NCBI RefSeq assembly: GCF_002563775.1
Contig: NZ_PDJO01000001.1
Coordinates: 2,482,501-2,546,500, forward strand
From: Thioclava sp. ES.031
GTDB lineage: Bacteria; Pseudomonadota; Alphaproteobacteria; Rhodobacterales; Rhodobacteraceae
Direction: 5' to 3'
DNA length: 64,000 nt
Under the pieces are notes generated by a model. That model searched no databases. It saw nothing but the letters and a program-made list of their open reading frames with translations, and was not told the DNA's origin. The stretch's first letter is position 1; every line of letters starts with the position of its first letter. The position numbers were made by a program, and so were the translations under genes. This document shows, piece by piece, positions 47,592 through 56,485 of this stretch.

Positions 47592-47798
47592 ATGGCCACT
47601 GGCACCGTGAAATGGTTCAATTCCACCAAGGGTTACGGCTTCATCGCGCCCGACGAAGGCGGCAAGGACGTGTTCGTGCACATCTCTGCTGTCGAACGTG
47701 CGGGTCTCAAGGGGCTCGATGACAATCAGAAGATCCAATATGAGCTGCAGTCGGGTCGCGACGGCCGCTCCTCGGCATCGGATCTGGTCCTGCTCTGA
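47592..47798 (+). CDS. CspA-family cold-shock protein
   Basis: 68 residues, [20 protein letters not shown], with RNP1 (KGYGFI) and RNP2 (VFVHIS). It is a single-stranded RNA/DNA chaperone. AAGGAG lies 8 nt before the ATG. The 228-nt region upstream is large enough for the long regulatory leader usual in this family; an in-frame extension upstream has no coding support. Confidence 0.95.
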   Translation: MATGTVKWFNSTKGYGFIAPDEGGKDVFVHISAVERAGLKGLDDNQKIQYELQSGRDGRSSASDLVLL

Positions 47799-47827
47799 TC
47801 GGGTGATCGGACGGTAAGAATTTGAAA

Positions 47828-47858
47828 CGGCGCGCATCGCAGGATGCGCGCCGTTTTT
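47828..47858 (+). terminator. Intrinsic terminator of the cold-shock gene
   Basis: CGGCGCGCATC/GATGCGCGCCG is a perfect 11-bp stem with a GCAG loop and a TTTTT tract. Confidence 0.92.
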
Positions 47859-47889
47859 CTGTCTCAGCCTTCGGAGAGAGGCGCCCCTC

Positions 47890-48213
47890 TCAGAGCCATT
47901 CGGCCTGCGTGGCCTTCGCCCAGCCCAGCGTGAGCTTGTCACCCTCGCGGATCACCGGGCGCTTCATCAGCGCAGGGTGTTCGCCCAGCAGATCGGCGAC
48001 AGGCTTTTCGCGCTCATCCTCGGGCAGGTTGCGCCACGTCGTGGAGGCGCGGTTGACGATCTTGTCGCCGAAGGCCGCCTCGAATTCCGCGACCTCGGCC
48101 CCCGTCAAAGGCTCGGCCCGCACGTCGCGGAACTGCACATCGCGCCCGGCCGCTTCCAGCGCTTTGCGCGCCTTGCGCACCGTGTCGCAGGTCGAAATCC
48201 CGTAAACGATCAT
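47890..48213 (-). CDS. ArsC/Spx-like (YffB-type) protein
   Basis: 107 residues of the ArsC-related thioredoxin fold: MIVYGISTCDTVRKARKALE with the single Cys9 of the YffB/Spx group, and LMKRPVIREGDKL. True arsenate reductases keep further residues that are not evident here, so a thiol-linked regulatory or reductase role is open. It is the last gene of lolC/E-lolD-arsC-like, overlapping lolD by 4 nt. Confidence 0.85.
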   Translation of the reverse strand: MIVYGISTCDTVRKARKALEAAGRDVQFRDVRAEPLTGAEVAEFEAAFGDKIVNRASTTWRNLPEDEREKPVADLLGEHPALMKRPVIREGDKLTLGWAKATQAEWL

Positions 48214-48893
48214 ATCCCCTCCTCCAGCGCGCCGTTATCCAGATGCAGCACACGGTCCATCTTGGCGGCGAGTTCCATGTTATGCGTCGCGATCAGCGCC
48301 GACAGGCCCGTCTCGCGCACCAGCCCCATCAGCACGTCGAACACCGTATCCGAGGTGGCGGGGTCGAGATTGCCGGTGGGCTCGTCGGCCAGCAACAGGC
48401 TCGGCCCGTTCGCGAGCGCCCGGCAGAACGCCACACGCTGCTGCTCGCCCCCCGATAGCGCCGAGGGGCGGTGATCCATCCGGCCCGCCATGCCGACGCG
48501 GCTCAGCAGGTCCTTGGCCCGCTCTTCCGCGGCCTTGCGGCTGACGCCATTGGCCAGCTGCGGCAGCACGATATTCTCGACCGCCGAGAACTCCGGCAGC
48601 AGGTGGTGAAACTGGTAGACGAAGCCCAGCTTCTCGCGCCGCGCGGCCGTGCGTTTGCCATCGCGCGCACCGGTCAGGTCTTCGCCGTCGATCAGAACCC
48701 GGCCGGAATCGGGCGTGTCCAGCAGCCCCGCGATATGCAGAAGCGTCGATTTCCCCGCCCCCGAGGGCGCGACCAGCGCCACGACCTGCCCTTTCGGAAT
48801 GGTCAGATCGAGACCTTTGAGCACCGTGATCTCGTTCGGCTTGCCCCGGTTGTAGCACTTTTCCAACTGTTCGCAGATCAGCACGTCATTCAT
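48210..48893 (-). CDS. lolD: Lipoprotein-releasing system ATPase LolD
   Basis: 227 residues: Walker A APSGAGKST, Q-loop FVYQFHHLLPEF (typical of LolD), signature LSGGEQQR, Walker B LLLADEPTGNLD. It powers extraction of outer-membrane lipoproteins from the inner membrane. It overlaps the permease gene by 8 nt. Confidence 0.95.
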   Translation of the reverse strand: MNDVLICEQLEKCYNRGKPNEITVLKGLDLTIPKGQVVALVAPSGAGKSTLLHIAGLLDTPDSGRVLIDGEDLTGARDGKRTAARREKLGFVYQFHHLLPEFSAVENIVLPQLANGVSRKAAEERAKDLLSRVGMAGRMDHRPSALSGGEQQRVAFCRALANGPSLLLADEPTGNLDPATSDTVFDVLMGLVRETGLSALIATHNMELAAKMDRVLHLDNGALEEGI

Positions 48894-50178
48894 AGCGCAG
48901 CGCCTCCACCGGGTTCATGCGCGCAGCACGGCGCGCCGGGAAGATGGTCACGATGAAGCTCAGCGTCAGCGACAGCGCCACCGCCTTGGTCACGTCCCAG
49001 GGCTGCAATTTCGCGGGCAGATGATAGATGCCACGGATCGACGGATCCCAGGCATCGCCGCCATTGAGCCAGTTCACGAAGCCCATGACATGGTCGATAT
49101 TCACCGAGAACAGCACCCCGATCCCCAGACCGGCCAGCGTCCCGATCACCCCGGTGAAAGCCCCGCACAGGAAGAAGACCCGCAGGATCGAGCCCTCGCT
49201 AAGCCCCATCGTGCGCAGGATGCCGATATCGCGGCCCTTGTTCTTCACCAGCATGATCAGCCCCGAGGTGATATTCATCGACGCGATCAGCACGAGGATC
49301 GAGAGGATGATGAACATCACGTTATCCTCGACCGAGAGCGCGCGCAGGAAGCTCGACGAGGCGTCCTTCCACGTCCACAAAAGCGTGCCCTTCCCGCTCG
49401 CATCCATGATCGCGGGCTCCCATTCGGCGATGCGCTCGGGATCGGCCACGTCGACGTCGATCTCATCCACCCCGCCCTCGCGGTTGAAGAAGCTCTGCGC
49501 CTCCTTGAAGGGCATATAAAGCCGGGTCTGGTCGATGTCATAACGCCCGGCCGAGAACACATACGAGATCTTATAGGCGTTCACGCGCGGGCTCGTGCCC
49601 GACGGCGTCTTGGCCCCGTTGGGCGAGATCACCTTGACCGTGTCGCCCACCGTCACGCCCAGATCGCGCGCCATCCCGATGCCGATCGCGATGCCTTCAC
49701 CGTAATTGTCGATATCGCCCTGCGCGTCGTCGGAATGCGCGATATTGGGGATGTTCTTCAGATCCGACAGCGCCAACCCGTAGACATCCGCCACGTTGGA
49801 GCGGTCGCCGAAGCTGACCATCGCCTGACCGCGCACGGCCGGGGCCGCGCTGACCACACCGGGGATCGCCTTGATCCGCTCGGTGCGCGCGGCATAGTCG
49901 CGGATCAGCTTGGAATAGACCCCCGAACCCTCGGCCACTTCCATCGGCGCGGAATAGACCGTGATCTGCGGGTTCGAGCCGACGATGGTCGAAACGAACT
50001 CGGCGCGGAAGCCCGCGCGCACGGCAAGCGTCGCGATCAACGCGGCGACACCAAGCGCGATGCCGATCAGGGAAATCCATGTCATGACCGAGACGCCACC
50101 TTCGGCGCGGCGCGCGCGCAGGTAGCGCCACGCGATCATGAACTCGAAACGGGAAAACGGGGCAGTGCGTGCGGCCAT
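48886..50178 (-). CDS. Lipoprotein-releasing system permease LolC/LolE
   Basis: 430 residues: MacB-like periplasmic domain between TM1 (about 34-58; WISLIGIALGVAALIATLAV) and three C-terminal TMs (FIILSILVLIASMNITSGLIMLV, FFLCGAFTGVIGTLAGLGIGVLF, VALSLTLSFIVTIFPARRAARMNPVEALRYE). Only one permease gene is present, so it probably acts as a homodimer with LolD, as in other alphaproteobacteria (LolF type). ATG at 50178 has GGAG upstream; Met at 50187 is the alternative. Confidence 0.93.
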   Translation of the reverse strand: MAARTAPFSRFEFMIAWRYLRARRAEGGVSVMTWISLIGIALGVAALIATLAVRAGFRAEFVSTIVGSNPQITVYSAPMEVAEGSGVYSKLIRDYAARTERIKAIPGVVSAAPAVRGQAMVSFGDRSNVADVYGLALSDLKNIPNIAHSDDAQGDIDNYGEGIAIGIGMARDLGVTVGDTVKVISPNGAKTPSGTSPRVNAYKISYVFSAGRYDIDQTRLYMPFKEAQSFFNREGGVDEIDVDVADPERIAEWEPAIMDASGKGTLLWTWKDASSSFLRALSVEDNVMFIILSILVLIASMNITSGLIMLVKNKGRDIGILRTMGLSEGSILRVFFLCGAFTGVIGTLAGLGIGVLFSVNIDHVMGFVNWLNGGDAWDPSIRGIYHLPAKLQPWDVTKAVALSLTLSFIVTIFPARRAARMNPVEALRYE

Positions 50179-50269
50179 CGGCTCCATCCACGAAAATTCG
50201 GCGCAAGCTGGCGCGGCGGGGTCGAAAGGTCAAGCCTGCGCCCGGTCATAGCGGCGAGAGCGCGCCTGT

Positions 50270-50325
50270 TTCGGCTTGGTCGAAATATCCCGGGGGAGCC
50301 CGGAACGGGCGGGGGCAGAGCCCCC
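50270..50325 (-). repeat. Intergenic repeat, single copy (copy k)
   Basis: On the minus strand: GGGGGC-TCT-GCCCCC hairpin (50311-50325), GCCCG/CGGGC hairpin, core CCCCCGGGATATTT (50283-50296) and tail CCAAGCCGAA. The first hairpin directly follows the stop codon (TAG at 50325-50327) of the secreted-protein gene, overlapping it by one base. Confidence 0.85.
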
Positions 50326-50849
50326 TATTTACAGCCCAGCGTGCCGGGCACATCCGCCAGAAGCGGCGCCATGCCCTCGGCCAGATCGGCCGGGTAATCG
50401 GTCTGCACGGAGGCCAGCACCGCCCCACCCTCGCAATCGAGCCGCTCGGTCTTGCGCAGCGTCACCTTGCCGAACGAGTCCTTGGAGCGGATTGCGAACC
50501 CGTCCTCGGTCACGTCATCCGACAGCACCGTATCGCCATCGAGCAGGATCGTGTGCAGCAGTTGTTCATGTGCCACCGTGAGGTCGGCCCCCTGATCGAC
50601 ATGGGCGCGCAGCGCGACATGGGCGGTCTTGTGCGGGTCGATATCGGGGGCGGAGAACAGGATCCCACCCCCCGGCATCTCGTCCGACGTCCAGCCCTGC
50701 GGCACTTTCGCCGAGATGCCGAGCGTCTCGCTCGACCACGCCACGAGCCCTTGCCCGGCGCCCTGCCCCGTGCCTTCCGCCAAAGCGGGCCCGGCGAGCA
50801 TGCCCGCCGCGACCGCGCTGGCGGCAAAGATCAGATCAAAGCCCTTCAT
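50325..50849 (-). CDS. Secreted protein, unknown function
   Basis: 174 residues with a Sec signal peptide ([21 protein letters not shown], cleavage probably after ALA at about residue 24). The mature part is about 150 residues ([25 protein letters not shown]) with one Cys pair (Cys139 region and Cys173). I do not recognise the family. The start overlaps the proS end by 14 nt, so it is translated from the proS transcript. Confidence 0.7.
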   Translation of the reverse strand: MKGFDLIFAASAVAAGMLAGPALAEGTGQGAGQGLVAWSSETLGISAKVPQGWTSDEMPGGGILFSAPDIDPHKTAHVALRAHVDQGADLTVAHEQLLHTILLDGDTVLSDDVTEDGFAIRSKDSFGKVTLRKTERLDCEGGAVLASVQTDYPADLAEGMAPLLADVPGTLGCK

Positions 50850-52173
50850 AGATGCCCACGATCTTCTCGACCGCCTCTTCCGCCGGCATCTCCTCGCTCT
50901 CGCCGGTGCGGCGGCAGGTCAGTTCCACCTTGTTGGCCGCGATCCCGCGCGGGCCGACGGTGATGCGCCACGGCAGACCGATCAGGTCCATGGTGGCGAA
51001 TTTCGCGCCTGCGCGCTCTTCGCGGTCGTCATAGAGCGGGTCGAGCCCGTGATCGAGGAACGCCCGGTAGAGCGCCTCGCAGGCACTGTCGCAGCTGACA
51101 TCGCCCTGCTTGAGATTGACGATACCGACATGGAACGGCGTCACGCCCTCGGGCCAGATGATGCCCTTGTCGTCGTGGTTCGCCTCGATCAGCGCGCCGA
51201 CGAGACGGCTCACGCCGATCCCGTGCGAGCCCATATGGACCGGAACCTTCGTGCCATCCGGGGTCTGGACACTCGCGCCCAGCGCCTCGGAATACTGCGT
51301 GCCGAAATAGAAGATCTGACCGACCTCGATGCCGCGCGCGACGCGGCGACGCTCTTCCGGGACCTCGTTGAAGGCCGCTTCGTCATGGGTCTCGTCGGTG
51401 CGGGCATAGCGCGAGGTGAACTCCTCCAGCACGCTCTGGCACTGCGCCACGTCGTCATAATCGATCTCGCGGTCGCCGAAGGTCAGATCGGTGATCTCGC
51501 TGTCGTAGAACACTTCCGACTCGCCCGTCTCGGCCAGCACGAGGAATTCATGCGTGTAATCGCCGCCGATCGGGCCGCTATCGGCGCGCATCGGGATCGC
51601 CTGCAGGCCCATGCGCTCATAGGTGCGCAGGTAGCTGACGAGGTGGCGGTTATAGGCGTGCAGCGCGTCTTCCTTCGACAGATCGAAGTTGTAGCCGTCC
51701 TTCATCAGGAATTCGCGGCCGCGCATCACGCCGAAGCGCGGACGGATCTCGTCGCGGAATTTCCACTGGATCTGATAGAGCGTCAGCGGCAGCTGCTTGT
51801 AGCTCGACACATGCGCGCGGAAGATATCGGTGACCATTTCCTCGGCGGTGGGCGAGTAGAGCATATCGCGCCCCTGCCGGTCGGTGATGCGCAGCATCTC
51901 CTCGCCATAGCCGTCATAGCGGCCCGACTCGCGCCACAGATCGGCCGATTGCAGCGTCGGCATCTGGATCGCGAGATGGCCGGCGCGCGCCTGCTCTTCA
52001 TGCACGATCTGCTCGATCCGGCGCAGCACCTTGAAGCCCATCGGCAGCCAGGAATAGATCCCGGCCTGCTGCTGCTTGATCATACCCGCACGCAGCATCA
52101 GCCGATGCGAGGCGATCTGCGCCTCGGCGGGGGTTTCTTTCAGAACGGGAAGAAAATAGCGGGACAGGCGCAT
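50836..52173 (-). CDS. proS: Prolyl-tRNA synthetase, short form
   Basis: 445 residues starting [20 protein letters not shown]. Class II motifs are visible (motif 2 [20 protein letters not shown], motif 3 [15 protein letters not shown]). The large editing insertion of the E. coli enzyme is missing, as is usual in alphaproteobacteria. AAGGACC precedes the ATG; the upstream open frame runs through a repeat. Confidence 0.96.
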   Translation of the reverse strand: MRLSRYFLPVLKETPAEAQIASHRLMLRAGMIKQQQAGIYSWLPMGFKVLRRIEQIVHEEQARAGHLAIQMPTLQSADLWRESGRYDGYGEEMLRITDRQGRDMLYSPTAEEMVTDIFRAHVSSYKQLPLTLYQIQWKFRDEIRPRFGVMRGREFLMKDGYNFDLSKEDALHAYNRHLVSYLRTYERMGLQAIPMRADSGPIGGDYTHEFLVLAETGESEVFYDSEITDLTFGDREIDYDDVAQCQSVLEEFTSRYARTDETHDEAAFNEVPEERRRVARGIEVGQIFYFGTQYSEALGASVQTPDGTKVPVHMGSHGIGVSRLVGALIEANHDDKGIIWPEGVTPFHVGIVNLKQGDVSCDSACEALYRAFLDHGLDPLYDDREERAGAKFATMDLIGLPWRITVGPRGIAANKVELTCRRTGESEEMPAEEAVEKIVGIYEGL

Positions 52174-52273
52174 GAGCGGTCCTTCGAGGGTTGGTGTCAG
52201 ACGTTGCGTTTGGCCTAGAGGAAACGGGGGCGTTGGGCAAGATGGTGGCGCAGGTCGCGGGTGTCGCCTATGT

Positions 52274-52334
52274 GGGGGCTCCGCCCCCGGCGCATCCGCG
52301 CCTCCCCCGGGATATTTCCGCCAAGAGGAAGGGG
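52274..52334 (+). repeat. Intergenic repeat, single copy (copy l)
   Basis: A textbook unit: GGGGGC-TCC-GCCCCC (52274-52288), GGCGC/GCGCC (52289-52302), core CCCCCGGGATATTT (52304-52317), tail CCAAGAGGAAGGGG (52321-52334). It is the only copy lying between divergent genes (proS and the AI-2E transporter gene). Confidence 0.87.
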
Positions 52335-52410
52335 CGCGGGCGATCCTAGCCTTGATTTCCCACCGCATTTCGCCACGTTAGAGCGAACGCATCGCTGAAA
52401 AGGACCGCGC

Positions 52411-53553
52411 ATGGCCCTGCCTGCCCGCCAGCAAGTCACCTATTGGTCCGTCGCCGCCTTGGTGCTGGTCCTGTCGCTGTGGTGGCTGGGCAATGTCATC
52501 CTGCCCTTCATCATGGGGGGCGCGATCGCCTATTTCCTCGACCCGCTGGCCGACCGGCTGGAGAAGCTGGGGCTGAGCCGCGCGGTCTCTACCGCGATCA
52601 TCGGGCTGGCGACGGTGCTGATTTTCGTCATCCTCGCGCTCGCCGTGGTGCCGATGCTGGCGCGGCAGCTGGCGCAGTTGGTCGCCCTCGCGCCCGATCT
52701 TCTGGCCTCGTTGCAGACCTTCCTGAACGAGCGTTTCCCCAATCTCCTGCACAATTCGGTCGTGAATGACACGCTCAACACGCTCGGCACCGCGATCAAG
52801 GCGCGGGGCGGCGAACTGGCGGCGACCCTGCTAAGCTCGGCGATGACGCTGGTGAATGTGGTCGTCTTCATCGTCGTGGTGCCGGTCGTGGCCTTCTACA
52901 TGCTGCTCGACTGGGACCGGATGGTCGCCAAGATCGACGGCTGGCTGCCGCGCGATCACGTCCACACGATCCGCACCATCGCGACCGATATCGACCGGGT
53001 GCTCTCGGGCTTCGTGCGCGGACAGGTCACGGTCTGCCTCGTGCTGGGCACCTTCTACGCGATCGCGCTGATGGCGGCGGGGCTCGATTTCGGGCTTCTG
53101 GTGGGCTCGGTCGCAGGCGCGCTGACCTTCATCCCCTATATCGGGGCGATCATCGGCGGCGCGCTCGCCATCGGCCTCGCGCTGTTCCAGTTCTGGGGCG
53201 AGTGGTTCAATATCGGCATCGTCGCGGGCATCTTCGTGCTCGGCCAGTTTCTCGAAGGCAATTTCGTCACCCCGAAACTCGTGGGCGATTCGGTCGGGCT
53301 GCATCCGCTCTGGCTGATCTTCGCGCTGTCCGCTTTCGGTACTTTGTTCGGTTTTGTTGGCATGTTGGTCGCCGTTCCCGTCGCTGCGGTGATCGGAGTG
53401 GTTGCGCGCTTCTTCATCGACCAATATCTGCAAGGGGCGCTTTACCGAGGGCAAACGGAGCGCGAGCCGACAGCCCATTCGCCGATCTCTCTCATCAACG
53501 AGGAGACCGGGGAAGTGACGGGCGCGACCGAGACGACCGAACACGAGAGCTGA
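52411..53553 (+). CDS. AI-2E/PerM-family membrane transporter
   Basis: 380 residues, with about eight membrane segments and the family features LPFIMGGAIAYFLDPLADRLEKLGLSR, VVPVVAFYMLLDWDRM and FIPYIGAIIGG. The C-terminal tail is hydrophilic. The substrate is not predictable; PerM homologues often lie next to hdaA in alphaproteobacteria, as here. Confidence 0.88.
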   Translation: MALPARQQVTYWSVAALVLVLSLWWLGNVILPFIMGGAIAYFLDPLADRLEKLGLSRAVSTAIIGLATVLIFVILALAVVPMLARQLAQLVALAPDLLASLQTFLNERFPNLLHNSVVNDTLNTLGTAIKARGGELAATLLSSAMTLVNVVVFIVVVPVVAFYMLLDWDRMVAKIDGWLPRDHVHTIRTIATDIDRVLSGFVRGQVTVCLVLGTFYAIALMAAGLDFGLLVGSVAGALTFIPYIGAIIGGALAIGLALFQFWGEWFNIGIVAGIFVLGQFLEGNFVTPKLVGDSVGLHPLWLIFALSAFGTLFGFVGMLVAVPVAAVIGVVARFFIDQYLQGALYRGQTEREPTAHSPISLINEETGEVTGATETTEHES

Positions 53554-53555
53554 GA

Positions 53556-54230
53556 ATGGCCGAGCAGTTGACCTTCCCGCTGCACCTGCGTTCCGCGCAG
53601 GGGCGTGAAGACTTCTTCATCTCGCCAGCCAATGCGCTGGCGGTGACGACCCTCGATGCGCCCGAAACATGGCCGCTGGGCCGGATGATCCTGATCGGGC
53701 CGGAAGGCGCGGGCAAGACGCATCTCGCGACGATCTGGGCCGATGAACAGGGCGCCGACATCTTACCCGCGCGCGAGCTGACCGAAGAGATGGCCCCTGC
53801 CCTCGTCGCGAAAGGGGCCGCCGTGATCGAACGGGCCGAGAGGCTCGGCGCGGATGAGGCGGGCCAGCGCGCGCTGTTTCACCTGCACAATCTGATGCAG
53901 GCCGAGGGTGGGCGACTTTTGCTGACCGCGCGCACGCCGCCGCGCGACTGGGGGATGACCCTGCCCGATCTGATCAGCCGGATGGAGGCGACCGCGACGG
54001 TGCGGATCACGCCCCCCGATGACGCGCTGCTGGCGGCCGTTCTGGTGAAGCTGTTCTCGGACCGGCAACTGACCGTGCCGCCGAACCTGATCGGCTGGCT
54101 GGTCACGCGGATGGACCGCTCTCTCGCGACCGCGCGCAAACTGGTCGCGGCGCTCGATCGGCAGGCGCTCGCACAACGCCGTGCGATCACCCAAAGACTG
54201 GCGGCGGAGGTTCTGGACAGTCTCGACTGA
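53556..54230 (+). CDS. hdaA: DnaA-related regulatory inactivator HdaA
   Basis: 224 residues of DnaA-like AAA+ without DnaA domain IV: QLTFPLHLRSAQGREDFFISPAN at the start (clamp-binding region), Walker A GPEGAGKTH, and ISRMEATATVRI. It promotes hydrolysis of DnaA-ATP after replication starts. It begins 2 nt after the transporter stop and is followed by ppk. Confidence 0.88.
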   Translation: MAEQLTFPLHLRSAQGREDFFISPANALAVTTLDAPETWPLGRMILIGPEGAGKTHLATIWADEQGADILPARELTEEMAPALVAKGAAVIERAERLGADEAGQRALFHLHNLMQAEGGRLLLTARTPPRDWGMTLPDLISRMEATATVRITPPDDALLAAVLVKLFSDRQLTVPPNLIGWLVTRMDRSLATARKLVAALDRQALAQRRAITQRLAAEVLDSLD

Positions 54231-54280
54231 GCCGCGCAAACTGTCACGGAGCCATTACAAAATCCAACGATAAGCGCGCC

Positions 54281-56446
54281 ATGACCCAAGCAGATTTCCT
54301 CAAGACCCCCTTCCCCACGCCAATCGCGCTGCCCGAGTCGGAGATCAGCGGCCCGGGCCGGTTCTTCAACCGCGAACTGAGTTGGCTGGCCTTCAACTGG
54401 CGGGTGCTGGAAGAGTCGCGCAATCCGCGTGTGCCGCTGTTGGAGCGCGTGCGTTTCCTGTCGATCTCGGCCACCAATCTTGACGAATTCTACACCGTGC
54501 GCGTGGCGGGCCTGATGGAGCTTGTGCGCGAGAGCAACGTGAACGCCTCCGATGACGGGCTCACCCCGGCCGAGCAGCTGGAGAAGATCAACGCCAATGC
54601 CCGGCGGCTGATGGACACCCAGCAGGCGACGTGGTCGGCGCTCAAGCGCGAGATGGAGCGCGAGGGCATCCATGTCGTGAGCCGCTCGCGGCTGACCAAG
54701 CGCGATCTCGACTTCCTCTCGGATCACTTCCTCAACAACGTCTTCCCGGTGCTTTCGCCGCTGGCGATCGACCCCGCGCACCCGTTCCCCTTCATCCCGA
54801 ATACCGGCTTCTGCCTCGCGCTGGAGCTGGAGCGCGAAAGCGATCAGCGCCGGTTGCAGGCGCTCTTGCCGATCCCCGCGCAGATCGACCGTTTCGTGCG
54901 CCTGCCGGGCGAGGCGCGGTTCCTGCCGCTCGAACAGCTTCTGATGCTGCATCTGAGCTCGCTCTTCCCGGGCTACAAGGATGTGGGCTCGTGCTCGTTC
55001 CGGGTGCTGCGCGACAGCGATCTGGAAGTCGAGGACGAGGCCGAAGACCTCGTGCGCGAGTTCGAGACCGCGCTGAAACGCCGCCGCCGCGGGCAGGTCA
55101 TCCGCATGTCGGTCTCCCCCGGCGCGCCCGAGGACCTGCAGGCGCTGGTGATGCGCGAGCTGCATGTCGATCCCGAAGAGGTGGTCGAGGAAAAGGGCCT
55201 CGTGGGCATCGCCGATGTGAAGGAACTGATCCTCAGCGAACGCCCCGATCTGCTCTGGCCGCCCTTCATCCCGCGCGTGCCCGAACGCGTGCAGGACCAC
55301 GAGGGCGACATGTTCGCCGCGATCAAGCAGAAGGACATTCTGCTGCACCACCCCTACGAGACCTTCGATCTGGTGGTGCGCTTCATCGATCAGGCGGCGA
55401 ACGATCCCAACGTGCTGGCGATCAAGCAGACGCTCTATCGGACATCGAAAGACAGCCCCGTCGTCTCCTCGCTATGTGAGGCGGCGGAGAACGGCAAGTC
55501 CGTGACCGCTCTCGTGGAGCTGAAAGCCCGCTTCGACGAGGCCGCAAATATCCGCCAGTCGCGCCGTCTGGAGCGCGCGGGCGCCCATGTCGTCTATGGC
55601 TTCATCAACTACAAGACCCACGCCAAGATCTCGACCGTGGTGCGCCGCGAGGGCGATCAGCTGGTGACCTACACCCATTACGGCACCGGCAATTACCACC
55701 CGATCACCGCGAAGATTTACACCGATCTGAGCTTCTTCACCTGCGACGCGGCACTGGGGCGCGATGCCACCAAGGTCTTCAACTACCTCTCGGGCTATGT
55801 GCAGCCCGAGGGTCTTGAGAACCTCGCCATCTCGCCGATCACGCTGAAGCCCCGCCTGCTCGACCTGATCGACCGCGAGATCGAACACGCCAAGGCGGGC
55901 AAACCGGCGGCGATCTGGGCGAAGATGAATTCGCTGATCGAATCCGACGTGATCGACGCGCTCTACCGGGCGTCGCAGGCGGGGGTAAAAATCTCGCTCG
56001 TGATCCGCGGCATCTGCGGCATCCGCCCCGGCATCAAGGGCCTGTCCGAGAATATCCGGGTTAAATCCATCGTCGGGCGTTTCCTCGAGCATTCGCGCAT
56101 CGTGTGCTTCGGCAATGGCCATGCCCTTCCGTCGAACGACGCGCGGGTGTTCTTCTCCTCCGCCGACTGGATGGGGCGCAACCTCAACCGCCGGGTCGAG
56201 ACGCTCGTGGAGGCCAAGAACCCCACGGTGAAGGCGCAGATCGTCAGCCAGATCATGGCGGCGAACATGGCCGACGAGGCGCAGAGCTGGATTTTGCAGC
56301 CCGATGGAAAGTTCATCCGCCACCTGCCCGACGACCGCGAGGACCTGTTCTCCTGCCACCGGTTCTTCATGGAATACCCCTCGCTCTCGGGCCGGGGTTC
56401 CGCTGGGGCAAGCGACGTTCCCGAACTTGCCCATAGCTTCGACTAG
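54281..56446 (+). CDS. ppk: Polyphosphate kinase
   Basis: 721 residues: N-terminal RFFNRELSWLAFNWRVLEES, head domain, and two PLD-like C-terminal domains with the phosphorylated His447 in YKTHAKISTVV and a second site in GICGIRPGIKGLSENI. It reversibly makes polyphosphate from ATP at the inner membrane. It is followed by ppx after 39 nt. Confidence 0.97.
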   Translation: MTQADFLKTPFPTPIALPESEISGPGRFFNRELSWLAFNWRVLEESRNPRVPLLERVRFLSISATNLDEFYTVRVAGLMELVRESNVNASDDGLTPAEQLEKINANARRLMDTQQATWSALKREMEREGIHVVSRSRLTKRDLDFLSDHFLNNVFPVLSPLAIDPAHPFPFIPNTGFCLALELERESDQRRLQALLPIPAQIDRFVRLPGEARFLPLEQLLMLHLSSLFPGYKDVGSCSFRVLRDSDLEVEDEAEDLVREFETALKRRRRGQVIRMSVSPGAPEDLQALVMRELHVDPEEVVEEKGLVGIADVKELILSERPDLLWPPFIPRVPERVQDHEGDMFAAIKQKDILLHHPYETFDLVVRFIDQAANDPNVLAIKQTLYRTSKDSPVVSSLCEAAENGKSVTALVELKARFDEAANIRQSRRLERAGAHVVYGFINYKTHAKISTVVRREGDQLVTYTHYGTGNYHPITAKIYTDLSFFTCDAALGRDATKVFNYLSGYVQPEGLENLAISPITLKPRLLDLIDREIEHAKAGKPAAIWAKMNSLIESDVIDALYRASQAGVKISLVIRGICGIRPGIKGLSENIRVKSIVGRFLEHSRIVCFGNGHALPSNDARVFFSSADWMGRNLNRRVETLVEAKNPTVKAQIVSQIMAANMADEAQSWILQPDGKFIRHLPDDREDLFSCHRFFMEYPSLSGRGSAGASDVPELAHSFD

Positions 56447-56485
56447 CCCTAGCTTTGGGTGCGAACGACTCGAACGGACGGGCAG

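Noticed and set aside
54281..55351. Minus-strand frames opposite ppk and ppx
   Set aside because: They are shadows of high-GC coding sequence; no family motifs or start signals.
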